Shown piece after piece: positions 25,762 to 35,091 of a stretch of 64,000 bases of DNA. The stretch is from NCBI RefSeq assembly GCF_900141835.1, contig NZ_FQZD01000004.1:62001-126000 (forward strand), written 5' to 3'. The notes under the pieces are model-generated. The model saw only the letters and a list, made by a program, of their open reading frames with translations, was not told where the DNA came from and did not search any database. The position numbers and the translations under genes were made by a program. The stretch is from Propionispora hippei DSM 15287 (GTDB lineage Bacteria > Bacillota > Negativicutes > Propionisporales > Propionisporaceae). How positions within the stretch are numbered: the stretch's first letter is position 1; each line of letters begins with the position of its first letter.

Positions 25762-27135
25762 GTGCAGTTTACCATAAAAGAAATTTGTCAGGCATTGGGC
25801 AGTGAACTGGTTTCGGTAGAAAACGCTGTACCGGATATTATCTTTAGCGGAATTTCCACCGATACCCGGACGGTAAAGCCGGGAGATTTATTTGTTGCCT
25901 TGATTGGCGAACGTTTCAATGGGCATGATTTTTTGACTAAAGCAGTAGCAAGCGGGGCAGCCGGACTGGTGGTGCAGGATGTCTGTCCGGCGCAGCCAAT
26001 GAAACTGCCGGTCATAACCGTAGGCAATACGCTGAGGGCTTTGCAGAATATAGCAAGGTTTCACCGGTTGCGTTACTCCGTACCAGTGATTGCCATAACC
26101 GGTTCTAACGGTAAAACGACCACTAAAGATATGACGGCGGCTATTTTGGCGAGCCGCCGTAATGTATTGAAAACACAGGCAAATTACAATAATGAAATCG
26201 GTCTGCCGCTGACGCTGCTTAACCTGACGAAAGAACACGAAGCGGCAGTGGTGGAAATGGGCATGCGTGGTTTGGGCGAGATTAAGGAGCTGGCCGCGAT
26301 TGCCCTGCCGACAGTAGGCGTGATTACCAATGTCGGTGAAACTCATATGGAGCTGTTGGGATCGCTGGACAATATTGCGGCTGCCAAGGCGGAATTGGTG
26401 GAAGCCATACCACCGGAAGGGTTGATTGTCTTAAACGCCGATAATCCCTATGTCCTGGCCATGGCCGGCAAGGCGCGGGGGAGAGTGCTGACTTATGGTT
26501 TTACGGAGCAGGCTGATATCCGGGCCAGCGAGGTCGTGCTGGGCGACGGTGGCTCCACGTTTACCTGTCATGTGGGAGCGGAAACCTTTCCAGTGACTGT
26601 GCCGGCTCTGGGCAGGCACAATGTGTTCAACGCGCTGGCGGCGATCAGTGTCGGTTCGGCGCTTGGCTTGCAGCCTGCCGATATACAGCGTGGCTTGGCT
26701 GCGTTTGAAACGGCGGCTATGCGGCTGGCGGTGAGCAAAGTGTCAGACTATGTGGTGATTAATGATGCCTATAACGCAAGCCCCGCTTCGATGGCTGCCG
26801 CCGTGGATACTTTGATCGATATCGCGCCGGAACGGGCAGTTGCCGTGTTAGGCGATATGCTGGAGCTGGGTGATATTGCCGTCGAAGCCCATCGTCATAT
26901 TGGCCGAAGGCTGGCCAACAGCGGTACCGGTCTGGTGGTTACCGTCGGCGAGCTGGCCGGTGAAATTGCCGGCGCGGCCCGTGAGCATGGTGTGCAGGAA
27001 GTTTTCGCCTGCCGTGATCACGCGGCAGCCAAGCAAATCCTCGCAGATAAGCTGCGACCGGGCGATACGATACTGATTAAAGGCTCACGGGGTATGAAAA
27101 TGGAGCAAATATTAGAAATACTGGGTAACCATTGA
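25762..27135 (+). CDS. murF: UDP-MurNAc-tripeptide:D-Ala-D-Ala ligase MurF
   Basis: Adds D-Ala-D-Ala to the UDP-MurNAc tripeptide. The P-loop is ITGSNGKTTTKDMTAAIL, the Mur-ligase core motif is VVEMGMRGLGEI, and NDAYNASPASM is conserved. 457 residues from GTG 25762, 2 bp after murE. The last codons and the TGA stop fall inside the terminal repeat of the element at 27124-27289. Confidence 0.95.
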   Translation: MQFTIKEICQALGSELVSVENAVPDIIFSGISTDTRTVKPGDLFVALIGERFNGHDFLTKAVASGAAGLVVQDVCPAQPMKLPVITVGNTLRALQNIARFHRLRYSVPVIAITGSNGKTTTKDMTAAILASRRNVLKTQANYNNEIGLPLTLLNLTKEHEAAVVEMGMRGLGEIKELAAIALPTVGVITNVGETHMELLGSLDNIAAAKAELVEAIPPEGLIVLNADNPYVLAMAGKARGRVLTYGFTEQADIRASEVVLGDGGSTFTCHVGAETFPVTVPALGRHNVFNALAAISVGSALGLQPADIQRGLAAFETAAMRLAVSKVSDYVVINDAYNASPASMAAAVDTLIDIAPERAVAVLGDMLELGDIAVEAHRHIGRRLANSGTGLVVTVGELAGEIAGAAREHGVQEVFACRDHAAAKQILADKLRPGDTILIKGSRGMKMEQILEILGNH

Positions 27136-27289
27136 TTAAATGAACCGGTCGGGCTGGCGAGAGATTTTTTCGTCTGACAAAGGCAGTAAAACCGCAGGAA
27201 TAGAGACCCCTATTGCAAGGTTTTGCTGACGCAGCCAGGCGGAAAAAGCTCCGTCAGGACGCGCCGTGTGAATTAATCAGCGGTTGCCT
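27124..27289 (-). repeat. Family A palindromic element between murF and mraY
   Basis: A 166-bp copy in reverse orientation relative to 603-770. The two share GCTGATTAATTCAC, GCGCGTCCTGACGGA and CTTTTTCCGCCTGGCTGCG. The terminal repeats are GGTAACCATTGATT (27124-27137) and AATCAGCGGTTGCCT (27275-27289). The left end contains the murF stop codon. It lies inside the dcw operon, so it is presumably transcribed. Confidence 0.85.
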
Positions 27290-27312
27290 TGGTTAACCAT
27301 GGGAGGTTTATC

Positions 27313-28293
27313 ATGCAAGAGTTGTTGTATGCCGCCGGTATGGCGTTTTTAATTGCCATACTGTGCGGCCCGCTGCTGATTCCCGTGTTAAGGCGGCTAA
27401 AATTTGGTCAGAGCATTCGGCAGGAGGGGCCGCAACGGCACTATGCAAAGGCGGGAACGCCGACAATGGGCGGCATTATCATTCTGATCGCCTTATTGAT
27501 TCCATCTTTGTTTTATAGCGGAAAGAGTGCCGAGGTGTTATTAGCCTTGTTTGTCACCTTTGGTCACGGACTTATTGGTTTTTTGGATGATTTTATTAAA
27601 GTAGTACTAAAACGTTCCTTAGGTCTAAAGGCCAGGCAGAAATTGGTGGGACAAATTATTATGGCGGCTGCGCTGGCTTATATTGCTGCCGTGTACATGG
27701 GACGGGGGACCGATCTGTGGATTCCTTTACTGGGAATTCAGCTCGATTTGGGGCCGTTCTATTATATATTAATTTTTCTGGTGCTTGTCGGCACAACGAA
27801 TGCGGTTAATCTGACGGACGGACTGGACGGTCTGGCGGCGGGAACGACTACGATTGCGGCGCTGGCCTATGGGGCTATCTGTCTGGTTTTTGGCAAGTTT
27901 GACCTGGCTGTGTTCTGTGTTGCGCTGGCCGGAGCTGCCTTAGGCTTTTTGCGGTTTAACGCTCATCCTGCCAAAGTGTTCATGGGCGATACTGGTTCGC
28001 TGGCTCTGGGTGGCGCGTTGGCCGCTGTTGCCGTCATGACCAAAACCGAGCTTTTATTGGTACTCGTTGGCGGCGTGTTTGTCGTAGAGGCGTTGTCGGT
28101 CATTGTACAGGTCATATCCTTTAAGTCAACAGGTAAGCGGGTCTTTCTAATGAGTCCGATTCACCACCACTTTGAGCTGTCAGGATGGTCGGAGACAAAG
28201 GTTGTGACTGTATTTTGGCTGGCGGGGATTGTGTGCAGCGCCGTGGCATTACTGGTATTGACCGCAAGCAAATCGGGAGGCTTTGGAGGATGA
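27313..28293 (+). CDS. mraY: Phospho-MurNAc-pentapeptide transferase MraY
   Basis: Integral membrane enzyme that makes lipid I on undecaprenyl phosphate. The key motifs are DDFIK (catalytic Asp pair), NLTDGLDGLAAG and MSPIHHHFELSGW. There are ten or so hydrophobic segments in 326 residues. ATG 27313 follows GGGAGG; the earlier in-frame ATG 27289 is inside the repeat element. The stop overlaps the murD ATG. Confidence 0.96.
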   Translation: MQELLYAAGMAFLIAILCGPLLIPVLRRLKFGQSIRQEGPQRHYAKAGTPTMGGIIILIALLIPSLFYSGKSAEVLLALFVTFGHGLIGFLDDFIKVVLKRSLGLKARQKLVGQIIMAAALAYIAAVYMGRGTDLWIPLLGIQLDLGPFYYILIFLVLVGTTNAVNLTDGLDGLAAGTTTIAALAYGAICLVFGKFDLAVFCVALAGAALGFLRFNAHPAKVFMGDTGSLALGGALAAVAVMTKTELLLVLVGGVFVVEALSVIVQVISFKSTGKRVFLMSPIHHHFELSGWSETKVVTVFWLAGIVCSAVALLVLTASKSGGFGG

Positions 28294-29657
28294 GTAAGGT
28301 GAGTTTTGCAGGAAAACGAATGTTGGTGGCAGGGGCTGGCGTCAGCGGCGTGGCTGTAGCCCAAATATTGCAGAAAAAAGGGGCCCTTGTTACCTTACAG
28401 GATACGAAAACGCTTGACGAACTGGGCGACCGGGTCGGAAGCCTGCAGCAACAGGGCATTAAACTTGCGCTGGGGCAACAAAATGAAATTTTGGTGAACG
28501 ATTTTGATTATATAGTTGTTTCACCGGGAATATCTATTTATAGTCCCCTAGTTTTAGCTGCCGAGCAGCAAGGGGTAGAGGTTATCAGTGAAGTGGAAGT
28601 TGCCTACCGGTTATGCCCGGCGCCCATACTGGCTATTACCGGAACGAATGGGAAAACCACAACCACCACTTTGGTGGGGGAAATGGCTAAGACCACCGGC
28701 AAACGGGTAGTGGTAGGCGGCAATATCGGCAAGGCCTTATCGCTGGAGGTCGAAGACGTAACAGACAAGGATCTGGTGGTGGCCGAGATATCGAGTTTTC
28801 AGTTGGAAGGCGCCAGGACCTTTCGTCCGGTTGTTGCCGCCGTGCTGAATGTAACTCCCGATCATCTTGACCGGCATAAGACGATGAAAAATTACATGGC
28901 TATGAAAAGCCGGATCTTTACCAACCAGTCTTCTCAGGATTATGTGGTGGCCAATTACGATGATCCGCTGGTACGGAACATGATGAATAAAGCTGTGTCG
29001 CAAGTTGTGTATTTCAGCCGGAAAACGGAATTGGCACAGGGCGTTTTTCTAAAAGGCGACATGATTACCATTGCCTGGAAGAACAAGGCTTATCCGGTCT
29101 GTTCTATTCATACGCTGCGGATTATCGGCAGCCATAATGTGGAAAATGCTTTAGCTGCCTGTGGAGTGGCTTTTTTTGCCGGTGTTGCAGTTTCCGACAT
29201 GGCTACGGTACTGGGACGCTTTGAAGGCGTCGAACACCGGATTGAACGAGTGGCAACTGTTCGGCAGGTCACTTATTATAATGACTCGAAGGCTACCAAT
29301 CCCGAATCCTCCATCAAGGCCTTGGAGGCTTTTCGCGGCCATGTGATTCTTCTGGCCGGCGGCCGGGATAAACATACCGATTTGACTGAGTTTATGAAGC
29401 TAGTTAAGGAAAAAGTCGATTGTCTGATTTTAATCGGCGAGGCTGGTGATCGCTTTGCCCAGGCTGCCCGGGAGCACCAGGTAGAACATATTGAGCGGGC
29501 CGACAGTATGGCGGCGGCGGTACAAATGGCACACAATCTGGCACAGTCGCATCAGGTAGTATTGTTATCGCCGGCCTGTGCAAGCTACGACATGTTTAAA
29601 AATTATGAAGAACGGGGCCGCGTGTTTAAAGAATTGGTACATAGACTTTCGTCCTAG
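28290..29657 (+). CDS. murD: UDP-MurNAc-L-alanine:D-glutamate ligase MurD
   Basis: Cytoplasmic Mur ligase adding D-glutamate. The N-terminal nucleotide-binding region has VAGAGVSGVAVA, the P-loop is TGTNGKTTTTTLVGEM, and YYNDSKATNPES is conserved. 455 residues. The ATG overlaps the mraY TGA (ATGA); the longer frame from GTG 28185 lies within mraY. Its TAG stop shares bases with the start of the element at 29656. Confidence 0.95.
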   Translation: MSKVSFAGKRMLVAGAGVSGVAVAQILQKKGALVTLQDTKTLDELGDRVGSLQQQGIKLALGQQNEILVNDFDYIVVSPGISIYSPLVLAAEQQGVEVISEVEVAYRLCPAPILAITGTNGKTTTTTLVGEMAKTTGKRVVVGGNIGKALSLEVEDVTDKDLVVAEISSFQLEGARTFRPVVAAVLNVTPDHLDRHKTMKNYMAMKSRIFTNQSSQDYVVANYDDPLVRNMMNKAVSQVVYFSRKTELAQGVFLKGDMITIAWKNKAYPVCSIHTLRIIGSHNVENALAACGVAFFAGVAVSDMATVLGRFEGVEHRIERVATVRQVTYYNDSKATNPESSIKALEAFRGHVILLAGGRDKHTDLTEFMKLVKEKVDCLILIGEAGDRFAQAAREHQVEHIERADSMAAAVQMAHNLAQSHQVVLLSPACASYDMFKNYEERGRVFKELVHRLSS

Positions 29658-29814
29658 GGTGTGTTTCAAGCTAACCGAATGCTCCCCAGGACGAGTGAGT
29701 GGATCAGGCACGGCAAAATTTATTGGAATAATAGTGTTATTCCAATAAAATAGCCAAGTATGATGTAAAAAAGCGCCGTTATGGGACCGTTCGAATAGCT
29801 TGAAAACACACTCT
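29656..29814 (+). repeat. Family B palindromic element between murD and ftsW
   Basis: The terminal repeats are AGGGTGTGTTTCAAGCTA and TAGCTTGAAAACACACTCT. The centre is a perfect 11-bp stem, TATTGGAATAA with TTATTCCAATA. GAATGCTCC and GACGAGTGA link it to the copy at 41396-41554. The left end overlaps the murD stop and the right end abuts the ftsW ribosome binding site (AAGGAGG at 29815). Confidence 0.8.
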
Positions 29815-29828
29815 AAGGAGGAATGCAG

Positions 29829-30929
29829 GTGAACAGGCCAAAATCTCCTGATTATGTTATTTTTTTCGCCATTATAGCATTATTGGGAATTGGAGTCGTC
29901 ATGGTATATAGCTCCAGCGCGATTTCCGCCTATGTGAATTTTGACGATAGCTATTATTTCCTGAAACGGCAGTTGATTTGGGCTTCGTTAGGAATAGTAA
30001 CCATGCTGTTCACCATGAATATTGATTATCATGTCTGGCGTAAGCTGGCGAAGCCTATTTTGTTGGCAACCTTGGTACTGCTGGTGCTGGTGCTGGTGCC
30101 GGGGCTGGGGAGGGTGGTAAACGGTGCGCGCCGTTGGCTCGGTTTTGGCTCGCTCTACCTTCAGCCGTCGGAAATTGCCAAATTAAGCATGGTTCTTTAC
30201 TGTGCCACCAGTCTGGCCCGCAGTCAGGACAAGATAAACAGCTTTATGAAGGGTGTTGTTCCTAATCTGGCCGTACTAATGCTGGTGTTCGGTCTGATTT
30301 TGAAGGAACCTGACCTGGGAACGGCGCTGGCTATTGGTGCGACGGTATTTATTCTGCTTTTTTCCGCCGGTGCTAAAGTCACCCATTTGGCATCTCTGGG
30401 GTTAACCGGTGTGGCCGGTGTGGTTGTGGCTATTTTGGTGGAGCCGTACCGGTTGAAGCGGTTGATTGCCTTCAGTGATCCCTGGGCTGATCCTTTGAAT
30501 ACAGGTTATCATATTATCCAGTCGTTATATGCCATTGGATCAGGCGGCTTGTTTGGCGTAGGTCTGGGACGGAGTCGGGAAAAGTTTTTATATTTGCCGG
30601 AACCTCATACTGATTTTATCTTTGCTATTTTAGCCGAAGAGCTTGGCCTAATCGGTACGCTAGCCGTTATCCTGCTGTTTTTTCTATTTGCCTGGCGCGG
30701 CTATAAGGTGGCAATCTCGGCGCCGGACGTATACGGCAGTTTGCTGGCAGCAGGACTTACGACCATGATTACCATCCAGGCACTGATGAATATTGCCGTG
30801 GTTACGGCTTCCATGCCTGTAACGGGCATCCCGCTGCCTTTTTTAAGTTTTGGCGGTTCGGCGCTGATTTTTACGCTATCCGGGGTGGGCATATTGCTCA
30901 ATATTTCACGGTATGTAAGTCTCGAATAA
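29829..30929 (+). CDS. ftsW: Lipid II polymerase FtsW (SpoVE-like)
   Basis: SEDS-family septal glycosyltransferase with about ten membrane segments, 366 residues. The conserved stretches are VVMVYSSS, LQPSEIAKLSMVLY, EPDLGTALA and GIPLPFLSFGGS. The AAGGAGG at 29815-29821 fits GTG 29829 better than ATG 29823. It should pair with the class B PBP encoded at 22104; a second copy (SpoVE) is not present in the window. Confidence 0.94.
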   Translation: MNRPKSPDYVIFFAIIALLGIGVVMVYSSSAISAYVNFDDSYYFLKRQLIWASLGIVTMLFTMNIDYHVWRKLAKPILLATLVLLVLVLVPGLGRVVNGARRWLGFGSLYLQPSEIAKLSMVLYCATSLARSQDKINSFMKGVVPNLAVLMLVFGLILKEPDLGTALAIGATVFILLFSAGAKVTHLASLGLTGVAGVVVAILVEPYRLKRLIAFSDPWADPLNTGYHIIQSLYAIGSGGLFGVGLGRSREKFLYLPEPHTDFIFAILAEELGLIGTLAVILLFFLFAWRGYKVAISAPDVYGSLLAAGLTTMITIQALMNIAVVTASMPVTGIPLPFLSFGGSALIFTLSGVGILLNISRYVSLE

Positions 30930-30957
30930 AAATGTTTGCGGGAGGCTTAATTTTTAT

Positions 30958-32082
30958 ATGCGTGTGATGATGTCAGGCGGGGGGACCGGAGGTCATATTT
31001 ATCCCGCCCTTACGATTGTCAGGGCCATGGAGCAGCTTGGACCCTGTGAAATTTTGTTTGTAGGGACACAACAGGGACTAGAAGCGGATATCATACCCAA
31101 AGAGGGATTTCGTTTGGAACTGATCTCGGTAAAAGGTTTTGAACGCCGGCTTTCCTGGGCAAATATTAAAAATCTTTGCAGTACGGCGGGCAGTGTCTGG
31201 CGTTCTATGCAGCTTATCCGGGAGTTTAAGCCCGATATTGTGATTGGCACAGGCGGCTATGTTTGTGGCCCCGTATTGCTGGCGGCCAGCTTGCTGGGGA
31301 TTCCTACCATGATTCAGGAGCAGAATGTCATACCGGGGATTACCAACCGGATTCTGGCCCGGTTTGTCGACAAAATTGCGGTCGGCTATCAGGAATCGGT
31401 CCGGTATTTTAGTCCAGGCAGTCAGAAAAAAATTCTTGTCAGCGGTAATCCTATCCGTTCCGAAGTGATGACCGCCACCAGAGAGGAAGGCGTGGCGGCG
31501 TTGGAATTATCTGCCCAGAAGCGTACCGTGCTGATATCGGGCGGCAGCCGGGGTGCCCGCAGCATTAATCAAGCTATGCTTTCCGTACACCGCCATTTTG
31601 CCGGACGGGAGGATATCCAGCTATTGCATGTTACCGGACAGAGCGAGTATAATAACATAGTTGGAAATTTAAAGAAATACGGTATAGATGAAAAAAACAG
31701 TGGTAATATTATCATCAAGCCCTATCTGTATAATATGCCGCAGGCTTTGGCCTGTTGCGATCTTGCCATATTCCGGGCAGGTGCTATCGGCCTTGCTGAA
31801 TTGACGGCGCGGGGAATCCCCGCTATTTTAGTGCCCTATCCTTATGCGGCCGAAAATCATCAGGAGCATAACGCCAGGGCGGTGGAACATAGCGGTGCTG
31901 CCGTAGTGATTCGTGACAATGAGCTAAATGGGGACAAACTTATTGCCGTCATTGAACGGATTATGGGAAATACGGCGGTATTAAGCGATATGGCCGTGGC
32001 CAGTAAGGCGCTGGGGCGGCCGGAGGCGGCCGTTGAAATCGCCAGGGCTGCAGTGAATTTGGCCGCCGGTAAGCACTCATAA
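30958..32082 (+). CDS. murG: Undecaprenyldiphospho-MurNAc-pentapeptide GlcNAc transferase MurG
   Basis: Membrane-associated glycosyltransferase that makes lipid II. The N-terminal loop is SGGGTGGHIYPALTI, the second is GTGGYVCGPV, and the C-terminal donor site includes RAGAIGLAELTARGIPAILV and PYAAENHQEHNA. 374 residues, full length, in the dcw operon. Confidence 0.96.
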   Translation: MRVMMSGGGTGGHIYPALTIVRAMEQLGPCEILFVGTQQGLEADIIPKEGFRLELISVKGFERRLSWANIKNLCSTAGSVWRSMQLIREFKPDIVIGTGGYVCGPVLLAASLLGIPTMIQEQNVIPGITNRILARFVDKIAVGYQESVRYFSPGSQKKILVSGNPIRSEVMTATREEGVAALELSAQKRTVLISGGSRGARSINQAMLSVHRHFAGREDIQLLHVTGQSEYNNIVGNLKKYGIDEKNSGNIIIKPYLYNMPQALACCDLAIFRAGAIGLAELTARGIPAILVPYPYAAENHQEHNARAVEHSGAAVVIRDNELNGDKLIAVIERIMGNTAVLSDMAVASKALGRPEAAVEIARAAVNLAAGKHS

Positions 32083-32129
32083 GTAACCATATTACCGATT
32101 ATTGCATAATATAAGATACGCATATCGCC

Positions 32130-32292
32130 AGTGCCTCATCCAGCGGGGTTATGGGGTAGAGTGCCGAGAATTTTTGTTGTCAGGCTTTGGCGGAGGAGGC
32201 GAGCATATCGGACATATGTAAGCCGACGCAAACGAAGCCTGGCGATAAAAAAGGTCGGAAATGTACTTCATGTTCTTGCCGGATGAGGCACT
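32130..32292 (+). repeat. Family D palindromic element between murG and murC
   Basis: A 163-bp element with ends AGTGCCTCATCCAGC and GCCGGATGAGGCACT. The interior has GGCGGAGGAGGCGAGCATAT (from 32189), GACATATGTAAGCC and ACGCAAACGAAGCC, shared in part with the elements at 49755-49917 and near 61557. It lies inside the dcw operon. No other feature is seen in 32083-32386 apart from the murC ribosome binding site. Confidence 0.8.
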
Positions 32293-32386
32293 AACCAATC
32301 TCTGTTCTAAGGGCTGGCTGACTGTGAATGTTTTCCCGGCAGATGATAAGGGCCGGCAGCATTCACAAGAAAGGAGTGAATTCTTT

Positions 32387-33772
32387 TTGTTAAATACGAT
32401 TAAAAAATTCCATTTTGTTGGTATCGGCGGTGCGGGCATGAGTGCCATTGCCAAAGTTCTCCTGGAGAAGGGGTACTGTATCACTGGCTCTGATGTGGCC
32501 AAATCCGAGGTAACTAAGCGTCTGGAGATACATGGTGCGACAATTTATCAAGGACACGATGCGGCGCATGTCCGGGATGCCGAGGCGCTTGTCGTTTCGA
32601 CCGCCATTGCCGCCGATAATCCGGAATTGAAAAAAGCGGAGGAACTAGGCATTCCGATATTCCATCGTTCCGATGTGCTGGCGGCCTTGATGAATGAGCG
32701 CCGGGGTATTGCGGTTGCCGGAGCACACGGTAAGACAACGACCACTTCCATGATTGCGGTTATGATGGAAAAGGCGGCGGTGGATCCTACGATCATTATC
32801 GGGGGTGACCTTGATTATATTGGTGGTAACTCCAAACTCGGCAAAGGGGAATATTTGGTTGCCGAGGCGGATGAAAGCGACGGTTCCTTCCTGAAATTTA
32901 CCCCTGCTGTGGCGGTAGTCACCAACATCGAAAATGATCACATGGATTATTACAAAAGTATGGATAACATATTGCAAACTTTTGTGAAGTTTTTGCATAG
33001 ATTGCCGGAGGACGGGACCGGCATATTGTGTTTTGATAATGCTTATATCCGTGAAATCAGCCCGCTGGTTAACCGGAAAATCATATCTTATGGACTGGAC
33101 CATCCCGCCGATTATACAGCGCGCAACATTTCCATGCAGGGAGCCAACACATCGTATGATGTGTATCACCGGGAAAATCTGCTGGGAACGATAAAATTGG
33201 CGGTGCCGGGCATACATAACGTGGCCAATTCTCTGGCGGCTGTAGTGACCGGATTGGTTACCGGACTGCCTTTTGACAGGATTGCCGAAGGGCTGGCACT
33301 TTTCCGGGGCGCTAAACGCCGCTTTCAGACCAAGGCGAAAATAAACGGCGTTTGGATTGTTGATGATTATGCCCATCATCCGACCGAGATCAGCACAACC
33401 TTGAAAGCTGCCCGGCAGACCAAGCCGCAGCGATTGATTTGCGCCTTTCAGCCGCACCGCTATTCACGCACCGATTTTCTGCGCAAGGAATTCGGGCAGG
33501 CGTTTACAGCGACGGATTTATTGATTCTGACCGATGTGTATTCGGCTGGTGAAAAGCCGATTCCCGGCGTTACGGGAGAGACCTTGAAGGATGAAATCGA
33601 GGCGCAGACCGGGCAAAAAGTCATTTATATTCCTGATCGGAATCAAATAGCCCGTTACCTTAGCGAAATTGTGGAGTCCGGTGACCTGGTGATTACGATG
33701 GGGGCGGGAAATATCTATTTGGCGGGAGAAGAACTTGTTGAAAAGCTTGTCCAGCGGCAGGAGTGCAAGTGA
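32387..33772 (+). CDS. murC: UDP-MurNAc:L-alanine ligase MurC
   Basis: First Mur ligase of the stem-peptide pathway. The N-terminus is FHFVGIGGAGMSAIAKVLL, the P-loop is GAHGKTTTTSMI, and DDYAHHPTEI and FQPHRYSRT are conserved. The start is TTG 32387 after AAAGGAG, giving 461 residues, the normal length. The frame open from ATG 32261 starts in the repeat element and is not supported. murA, not murB, follows. Confidence 0.94.
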   Translation: MLNTIKKFHFVGIGGAGMSAIAKVLLEKGYCITGSDVAKSEVTKRLEIHGATIYQGHDAAHVRDAEALVVSTAIAADNPELKKAEELGIPIFHRSDVLAALMNERRGIAVAGAHGKTTTTSMIAVMMEKAAVDPTIIIGGDLDYIGGNSKLGKGEYLVAEADESDGSFLKFTPAVAVVTNIENDHMDYYKSMDNILQTFVKFLHRLPEDGTGILCFDNAYIREISPLVNRKIISYGLDHPADYTARNISMQGANTSYDVYHRENLLGTIKLAVPGIHNVANSLAAVVTGLVTGLPFDRIAEGLALFRGAKRRFQTKAKINGVWIVDDYAHHPTEISTTLKAARQTKPQRLICAFQPHRYSRTDFLRKEFGQAFTATDLLILTDVYSAGEKPIPGVTGETLKDEIEAQTGQKVIYIPDRNQIARYLSEIVESGDLVITMGAGNIYLAGEELVEKLVQRQECK

Positions 33773-33824
33773 AACTATTATATATAATGTAGAGGGTGAT
33801 TGTACTTTTCTGGGAGGGAAGACG

Positions 33825-35078
33825 ATGGAGAAGTTTGTCGTCACGGGAGAAGTACAACTTAACGGCACCATCCGGGTCGGTGGTGCGAAAAATGCGGCTT
33901 TGCCGATTATGGCGGCAACACTGCTATGTTCGGGAGTCAGCGTTATTCATGATGTACCTTGTCTAAGCGATATTAATGCCATGCAGGAGATTATGCGGCT
34001 TTTAGGGGCCAAAATCACATGGGAAGGACGCACCTTAGTCATCGATACAACGGCCATACATAAGAATGAGGTGCCGGAGCATTTGATGCGGGAAATGAGA
34101 GCTTCCGTTTTTTTAATGGGGCCTTTACTGGGCCGCTTCCATAAAGTCCGGCTTTCTTATCCCGGTGGCTGTGCAATTGGACACAGGCCGATCGATTTGC
34201 ACTTGAAGGCCTTAGAAAAAATGGGGACAGTGGTAAAAGAGAAATTTGGCTATATTGACGCCGAAGCCGCCAGCTTGTCAGGGGGAGAAATCTATCTTGA
34301 TTTTCCCAGTGTGGGTGCTACGGAAAATGCAATGATGGCGGCCGTGCTGGCGGAAGGAGTTACTATTATTTGTAATGCCGCCCGTGAACCCGAGATTTAT
34401 GATTTGCAGTCATTTCTCAATAAAATGGGTGCAAAAGTCAGCGGTGCCGGTACGGACACCATCCGGATTGACGGTGTCCGACGACTTAAGCCGGCGGAAC
34501 ATACCATCATTTGTGATCGTATTCAGGCGGGCACCTACTTAATTGCCGGTGCTATCTCCCGTGGCGATGTGGTAGTGGAGAATGTGGTTCCCGAACATTT
34601 ATTTTCGGTTATCGATAAATTGGAGGAAATTGGCGCGGTTCTCGAGGTGGGAACCCGGTCGATCCGGGTCAGAAGCAGGGAATTACGCGGTGTTGATATA
34701 AAAACCCTGCCTCATCCCGGTTTTGCCACTGATTTGCAAGCTCCGATTCTATCGCTATTGACCATTGCCAAGGGAACGAGTATTGTCACCGAGACGATTT
34801 TTGAAAACCGTTTCAAGCATGTGGATGAACTCATGCGAATGGGGGCCAAAATAAAGGTGGAAGGCCGGACGGCTGTTATTCGCGGTGTATCTAAGCTTAC
34901 TGGCTCAGCGGTAACCGCTCCCGATCTTAGGGCCGGCGGCGCTTTGGTATTAGCCGCTTTGGCCGCGGAAGGCACCACGGAAATTGAACAAATTTATCAC
35001 ATTGACCGAGGATATGAAAATCTGGAGGAAAATTTAAGAAATCTAGGAGCTCAAATTGCTCGGGTAAAATCAGTATAG
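33825..35078 (+). CDS. murA: UDP-GlcNAc 1-carboxyvinyltransferase MurA
   Basis: First committed enzyme of peptidoglycan synthesis. Lys22 in GGAKNAALP and the PEP-binding Cys116 in YPGGCAIGHRP are present, so it should be sensitive to fosfomycin. 417 residues from ATG 33825, preceded by GGGAGG. It occupies the place between murC and ddl where murB is often found in other Firmicutes. Whether it is the MurAA or MurAB paralogue cannot be told here. Confidence 0.95.
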   Translation: MEKFVVTGEVQLNGTIRVGGAKNAALPIMAATLLCSGVSVIHDVPCLSDINAMQEIMRLLGAKITWEGRTLVIDTTAIHKNEVPEHLMREMRASVFLMGPLLGRFHKVRLSYPGGCAIGHRPIDLHLKALEKMGTVVKEKFGYIDAEAASLSGGEIYLDFPSVGATENAMMAAVLAEGVTIICNAAREPEIYDLQSFLNKMGAKVSGAGTDTIRIDGVRRLKPAEHTIICDRIQAGTYLIAGAISRGDVVVENVVPEHLFSVIDKLEEIGAVLEVGTRSIRVRSRELRGVDIKTLPHPGFATDLQAPILSLLTIAKGTSIVTETIFENRFKHVDELMRMGAKIKVEGRTAVIRGVSKLTGSAVTAPDLRAGGALVLAALAAEGTTEIEQIYHIDRGYENLEENLRNLGAQIARVKSV

Positions 35079-35091
35079 AAGGTGTCGTACT

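Noticed and set aside
32645-33457. 270-codon open frame antisense to murC
   Set aside because: It lies wholly inside murC and shows no protein family character.
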